A stretch of DNA of 9,693 nucleotides from NCBI GenBank assembly GCA_024691625.1, contig JAILNL010000102.1, positions 1 to 9,693 of the forward strand. Reading direction: 5' to 3'. The translations under genes were made by a program, and so were the position numbers. How positions within the stretch are numbered: the first letter of the stretch is position 1; every line of letters begins with the position of its first letter. The notes beneath the pieces are model-generated. The model did no database searches, had not been told where the DNA came from, and saw nothing but the letters and a program-made list of their open reading frames with translations. This document shows, one piece after another, positions 6,506 to 9,693 of the stretch. Source of the DNA: Schwartzia sp. (in: firmicutes). GTDB lineage: Bacteria; Bacillota; Negativicutes; Selenomonadales; Selenomonadaceae.

Positions 6506-6784
6506 TTACCGACGCCGTCCTGCATCATGGCGCATATTATTCACCGGAATATTAGCGACCAGTGCAACGGAATCCGCATCGTTTTCAAGTGCGATTTCCA
6601 TTGCGTTTTTATCAATATCCATATAATGCGAAATAACCTCAATGATGTCATTCTTTATATGGTTCATGACTTCCGGAGATACGTTTGCTCTGTCATGAAT
6701 CAATACTACTTTAAGCCTGTCGTGAGCAATCTGCTTCGAAGATCGGTTGTTTGAACCGCCAAAAAGCTTATCCCAAATACTCAT
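6506..6784 (-). CDS. minE: Cell division topological specificity factor MinE
   Basis: MinE stimulates the MinD ATPase and drives MinCD off mid-cell membrane, so that the septum forms at the centre. The 92-residue product is of family length. The N-terminal MSIWDKLFGG resembles the membrane-targeting segment, and residues 22-32 (DRLKVVLIHDR) match the MinD-contacting helix. The rest, with SPEVMNHIKNDIIEVISHY (36-54), is the topological specificity/dimerisation domain. The ATG at 6784-6782 has AAGGAGGG upstream with about 11 bases spacing; this site overlaps the minD stop codon, so translation is probably coupled to minD. Presence of MinE rather than DivIVA-only positioning implies an oscillating or gradient-type Min system as in Gram-negative bacteria and some Clostridia/Negativicutes. 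The tail NNMRHDAGRRR is basic and poorly conserved. Confidence 0.95.
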   Translation of the reverse strand: MSIWDKLFGGSNNRSSKQIAHDRLKVVLIHDRANVSPEVMNHIKNDIIEVISHYMDIDKNAMEIALENDADSVALVANIPVNNMRHDAGRRR

Positions 6785-6801
6785 AGTCCGACATTCCCTC
6801 C

Positions 6802-7587
6802 TTAGTGCCCAAATACATGTTTAAGACGGGCGAAAAATCCTTCTGTTTCAAAAGGCTTGAACGGAATATCCTCTCCACAGATACGGCCTACAACATCGTC
6901 ATAAGCTCTTCCCGCTGCTGTATTATTCCACTCGATGATAGGAATACCCTGGTTGGAAGCATTGATAACCTCTCTGTCGTCAGGTATCTGTCCGATGCAC
7001 GGCAGAGAAAGAATATCATCAATGGATGTCATATCAAGCATAGTTCCGGCTTTGACCATTTGCGGGTCAATACGGTTTACGATGAGCTTGATATCTTTAT
7101 TTACAGCCTGCAGACGTCCGATAATTTTATCAGCGTCACGAACTGCGGAAACCTCAGGAATAGTTACTACAACAGCCCAGTCAGCACCGATAACTGCTGT
7201 CTGGAAGCCCTGCTCAATACCTGCCGGGCAGTCAATAAGTATGAAATCAAACTCATGTCTCATGGTATCGACGAGCTGTTTCATCTGCTCCGGTTCAATT
7301 GCGGTTTTATCAGCGACCTGTGATGTAGGAAGCAGGAACAAATTCGAGTATTTCTTATGTCTTACAAGTGCCTGTCCATAATTGACACGCTTCTGTGCTA
7401 CGTCAACAAGGGTGTAGACAATACGACGCTCAAGTCCGAGAAGAATATCAAGATTTCTCAGGCCCGTATCCGTATCAATCAGTGCTACCTTTTTGCCACG
7501 CATTGCGAGTCCTACGCCCAAGCTTGCCGTTGTTGTTGATTTACCAACACCGCCCTTACCCGATGTAATAACGATAACTTCACTCAT
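6802..7587 (-). CDS. minD: Septum site-determining ATPase MinD
   Basis: MinD is a ParA/Mrp-type ATPase that binds the membrane as an ATP dimer and recruits MinC (inhibitor) or MinE (ATPase activator). The 261-residue product has the deviant Walker A motif GKGGVGKST with signature Lys11 and Lys16, the switch region ALIDTDTGLRNLD (Asp38, Asp40), and the Walker B-like FILIDCPAGIEQGF near residues 114-127. The last residues (GFFARLKHVFGH) form the short amphipathic helix needed for membrane attachment. The ATG at 7587 is preceded by AGGAG with 7 bases spacing; this site straddles the minC stop 10 bases upstream. The stop overlaps the minE ribosome binding site, so minC, minD and minE are surely one translational unit. 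All key residues are intact. Confidence 0.98.
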   Translation of the reverse strand: MSEVIVITSGKGGVGKSTTTASLGVGLAMRGKKVALIDTDTGLRNLDILLGLERRIVYTLVDVAQKRVNYGQALVRHKKYSNLFLLPTSQVADKTAIEPEQMKQLVDTMRHEFDFILIDCPAGIEQGFQTAVIGADWAVVVTIPEVSAVRDADKIIGRLQAVNKDIKLIVNRIDPQMVKAGTMLDMTSIDDILSLPCIGQIPDDREVINASNQGIPIIEWNNTAAGRAYDDVVGRICGEDIPFKPFETEGFFARLKHVFGH

Positions 7588-7597
7588 ATTTCTGCTC

Positions 7598-8281
7598 CTA
7601 CCTTTCTATAGGTTCAATTACAATTTGATTATTTTTAACAGAGGCTTTCTCAGCATACGACGGTTTTTCTATCGCATCCGGAGCCTGTGCTATTAAATCT
7701 GCAATACGAATCTGAACAGGCATCAGACAGTCAGCAATAATGAACGAACTGCGGTCCCCATAAGCCCCTGCATGAACAATTCCTCTGCATGTTCCGCGGA
7801 TATCAATGCTTCCGCCTGCAACAATTTCGGCACCCGGATTAACGTTACCGCAAATCAGAACGCCGCCCTGTGTTTGAATAACCTGTCCGCTTCGAACAGT
7901 GCGGTTGATAACAAGCATCTTCTGTTCTTCCGCAACAGGCTGAGCAGCAGCCTTTTCTGCCTGAGCAGCCGGCTCGGGAGGATTAACAGGCACCTCCGGC
8001 TTTGCCTTCTTAGTGGAAGTGTGGCGTTTGGGACGTTCCTCTAAAACTTCGACCCTGAACAGCACGCCATACTGATGAAACAGCTTTCGCAGGCTTTCCT
8101 CATTTTCTTTGGAAAGCATATCCGGCGGCAGCTGAATCACTGTCCCGCGTTTGAAGAACTGCGAGCCCGATTCCAGCCGCTTCTGAATCTCGTTGCGCAG
8201 TGTTTCAAAAGAAATCTTCGGGTCAAATACGAGCTGAAGCCCCGACTGATTCCCCTTTAACTTAAAAACTTCTTCCCTCAT
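7598..8281 (-). CDS. minC: Septum site-determining protein MinC
   Basis: MinC inhibits FtsZ assembly away from mid-cell and is carried to the membrane by MinD. Reading from ATG 8281, the 227-residue protein shows the N-terminal FtsZ-inhibitory domain (about 1-80, starting MREEVFKLKG), a linker rich in Pro, Ala and Lys (about 82-120, including PVNPPEPAAQAEK), and the C-terminal beta-helix domain (about 122-200) with the MinD-binding RSGQ at 130-133 followed by GGVLICGNVNPGAEIVAGG and HAGAYGD. The frame could extend to a TTG at 8314, but that region has no ribosome binding site and adds residues not typical of the family; ATG 8281 has a G-rich GGCGGGGGA four bases upstream. It begins 46 bases after the mrdA stop with no terminator visible between them, so it is probably cotranscribed with mrdA. 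Confidence 0.95.
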   Translation of the reverse strand: MREEVFKLKGNQSGLQLVFDPKISFETLRNEIQKRLESGSQFFKRGTVIQLPPDMLSKENEESLRKLFHQYGVLFRVEVLEERPKRHTSTKKAKPEVPVNPPEPAAQAEKAAAQPVAEEQKMLVINRTVRSGQVIQTQGGVLICGNVNPGAEIVAGGSIDIRGTCRGIVHAGAYGDRSSFIIADCLMPVQIRIADLIAQAPDAIEKPSYAEKASVKNNQIVIEPIER

Positions 8282-8327
8282 AGGTCCCCCGCCTAACATT
8301 ATTGTTTCTATCAAGGATAGATTTTAC

Positions 8328-9693
8328 TTACTTTTTCACAGGCGCTGCAGCCGGTTTATTTAACCCGAAGGCAGCTTCTATTATCTTTTTCCCAATCGGA
8401 ACTGCAGACTGAGAACCATATCCGCCGTTTTCTACGATAACGGCAATGACGATGTTTGGATTCTGGAACGGACCGTATGCCACAAACCAGCCGTGGTCTC
8501 TTCCCTGCGGATTTTCGGCTGTACCCGTTTTACCGGCCAAATCTATCGGGAAGTTTGGCCCGAAAACAGCTGCTGCCGTACCAATCTTGGTAACATCACG
8601 CAATCCCCGCTGTACTTCGCGTATAACATCCATAGGAACATCAAGAGTAGAAAGCTGCTTAGGCTTGAACTCCTGTACCGTCCTTCCGTCAGGCCCAACT
8701 ATACGCTGAACCAGATACGGCTGAAAACGGCGTCCGTCAGCAGCGATTTCACCCATGACCATAGCGGCCTGAAGCGGTGTAACAAGGTTAAAGCCCTGTC
8801 CTATCGCGGCATCAAGAGTCTCTGAAATATACCATTCTTCCTCAAAAACCTTTTCCTTGTACGCTTTATTGGCTACAAGCCCCTCTGATTCATAAGGAAG
8901 ATTGATTCCTGTTTTCGCTCCAAGCCCGAACATACGTGAATAGTGTTCAAGCCTGTCAACACCAAGTCTGTATCCAAGCTCATAGAAATAGACATTATCT
9001 GAATGAGCCAATGCCTGCGTAAAATTCAGCCAGCCAAGTGCTTCACCGTCGGCATTTCCTTTTTCACCAAGCCAGTAGGTACCACTGTCGAATATCTTTT
9101 CCTCCGGAGTTATTACCCCTTCAGTTAAAGCCGCAGTACCTGTGACAATTTTGAAGGTAGAACCCGGAGGGTACTCACCTGTAATAGCTTTATTATCCAA
9201 TGGGAAGTAAGGATTGGAATTGATAGCGTTCCAATCTTTTTCTGAAATCCCGTGGACAAACAGATTCGGGTCAAACGCCGGGCGGCTGACTAATGCCAGA
9301 ACCTCACCGGTCTGCGGATTCATGACCACAGCGGCAGCAGCATGAGCGCCAATAAGCTTTAATTGATCATCAATAGCCTTTTCAGCCGCTAACTGCAGTT
9401 TCCAGTCAATGGTTAAAATAAGGTCATTGCCTGCAATTGCATCCTTCTTGCCCAAAATCTGAACCGGTTTACCGGTTACATCAACCTCGACCTGACGGCC
9501 TCCGTTAGTACCTCTGAGCAAGTGGTCATAAATCTTTTCAAGCCCGAATTTACCGATTATATCTCCGGTCTTATATCCCTTTTCCTTCTTGCTTTCAAGC
9601 TCGGCATCACTGATTTCACTGACATACCCGATAACATGCGCGCCTCGTTCTTTATAGAGATAATCGCGCACCGCCTGAACTTCTATGACAACA
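8328..9693 (-). CDS. mrdA: Penicillin-binding protein 2 (elongation transpeptidase), 5' end outside the window
   Basis: PBP2 is the class B penicillin-binding protein that cross-links peptidoglycan during cell elongation, paired with RodA, and is a beta-lactam target. The visible 454 or so codons are open to base 9693, beginning IEVQAVRDYLYKERGAHVIG, which belongs to the end of the N-terminal pedestal region; the membrane anchor and start are outside. The transpeptidase domain is complete: PPGSTFK holds the active-site serine and lysine (SxxK; Ser codon at 9161-9159), HSDN gives SxN (Ser codon at 9002-9000), and LAGKTGTAE gives KTG (Lys codon at 8531-8529). The GLEKIYDHLLRGTNGGRQ and FDPNLFVHGIS stretches fit the MrdA subclass rather than FtsI. 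It ends in a short Ala/Pro/Lys tail (AAAPVKK). It leads the min genes and rodA in the same direction, the gene order known from mreBCD-mrdA-min clusters of Clostridia and Negativicutes; mreBCD would be expected just beyond the window. Confidence 0.95.
   Translation of the reverse strand, partial: VVIEVQAVRDYLYKERGAHVIGYVSEISDAELESKKEKGYKTGDIIGKFGLEKIYDHLLRGTNGGRQVEVDVTGKPVQILGKKDAIAGNDLILTIDWKLQLAAEKAIDDQLKLIGAHAAAAVVMNPQTGEVLALVSRPAFDPNLFVHGISEKDWNAINSNPYFPLDNKAITGEYPPGSTFKIVTGTAALTEGVITPEEKIFDSGTYWLGEKGNADGEALGWLNFTQALAHSDNVYFYELGYRLGVDRLEHYSRMFGLGAKTGINLPYESEGLVANKAYKEKVFEEEWYISETLDAAIGQGFNLVTPLQAAMVMGEIAADGRRFQPYLVQRIVGPDGRTVQEFKPKQLSTLDVPMDVIREVQRGLRDVTKIGTAAAVFGPNFPIDLAGKTGTAENPQGRDHGWFVAYGPFQNPNIVIAVIVENGGYGSQSAVPIGKKIIEAAFGLNKPAAAPVKK

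Noticed and set aside
6768..6794. Eight-codon frame starting between the minE ribosome binding site and minE ATG
   Set aside because: Its ATG is only about one base from the GGAGGG, too close for efficient initiation, and the peptide is trivial; most likely chance.
6805..7323. Plus-strand open frame of 172 codons
   Set aside because: Antisense to minD, whose Walker motif and C-terminal helix are intact; the composition looks like a reverse-complement shadow.
8328..8341. Possible regulatory role of the 46-base gap between mrdA and minC
   Set aside because: I see no hairpin, promoter boxes or repeat there; it appears to be plain spacing within an operon.
1..9693. Mobile elements, CRISPR arrays, tRNA or rRNA genes, defence or toxin-antitoxin modules
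   Set aside because: No repeats with regular spacing, terminal inverted repeats, transposase or integrase motifs, tRNA-like cloverleaf or toxin/antitoxin pairs were seen; the window is almost fully covered by core genes on one strand.

Overview
The window is an ordinary-looking housekeeping segment in which every convincing gene lies on the minus strand, so transcription runs from base 9693 down to base 1. The gene set points to a diderm member of the Firmicutes, most likely the Negativicutes (Veillonellales, Selenomonadales or Acidaminococcales). It combines a complete MinC-MinD-MinE set with PBP2 and RodA, an RNase G next to the TIGR03960/TIGR03936 radical-SAM pair, and a Firmicutes-like L19 protein. 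GC content is moderate and Shine-Dalgarno sites are mostly strong (GGAGG type). The lineage call is inference from gene content and protein style, not from a search.

In order of transcription, the layout is: mrdA (PBP2, 5' end outside the window, about 9693-8328); minC (8281-7598), minD (7587-6802) and minE (6784-6506), tightly packed so that the ribosome binding sites of minD and minE abut or overlap the preceding stop codons; a 12-bp hairpin (6484-6459); rodA (6390-5281); a B12-binding-domain radical SAM protein (5259-3403) overlapping by 8 bases a DUF2344/TIGR03936 protein (3410-2709); rng (RNase G/E, 2692-1244); a small membrane protein of unknown function with a suspicious reading-frame break at its start (1204-834); a promoter and leader followed by rplS (L19, 720-379); an intrinsic terminator; and the start of lepB (signal peptidase I, 279 to beyond base 1).

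Functionally there are three parts. The first is a shape and division block: PBP2 and RodA are the transpeptidase/glycosyltransferase pair of the elongation machinery, and MinCDE places the division septum. The second is an RNA-related block: RNase G with the radical SAM/DUF2344 pair, whose function is unknown to me. The third is a ribosome and secretion block: L19 and signal peptidase I. The hairpin after minE and the promoter before rplS suggest that the blocks can be expressed separately even though all genes point the same way.

I do not see a novel defence, mobile or biosynthetic system. The observation most worth checking is the small gene between rng and rplS. Its best ribosome binding site and ATG open a frame that dies after 19 codons, and a run of seven A residues just after that ATG would join it by a -1 shift to the frame encoding the membrane protein.
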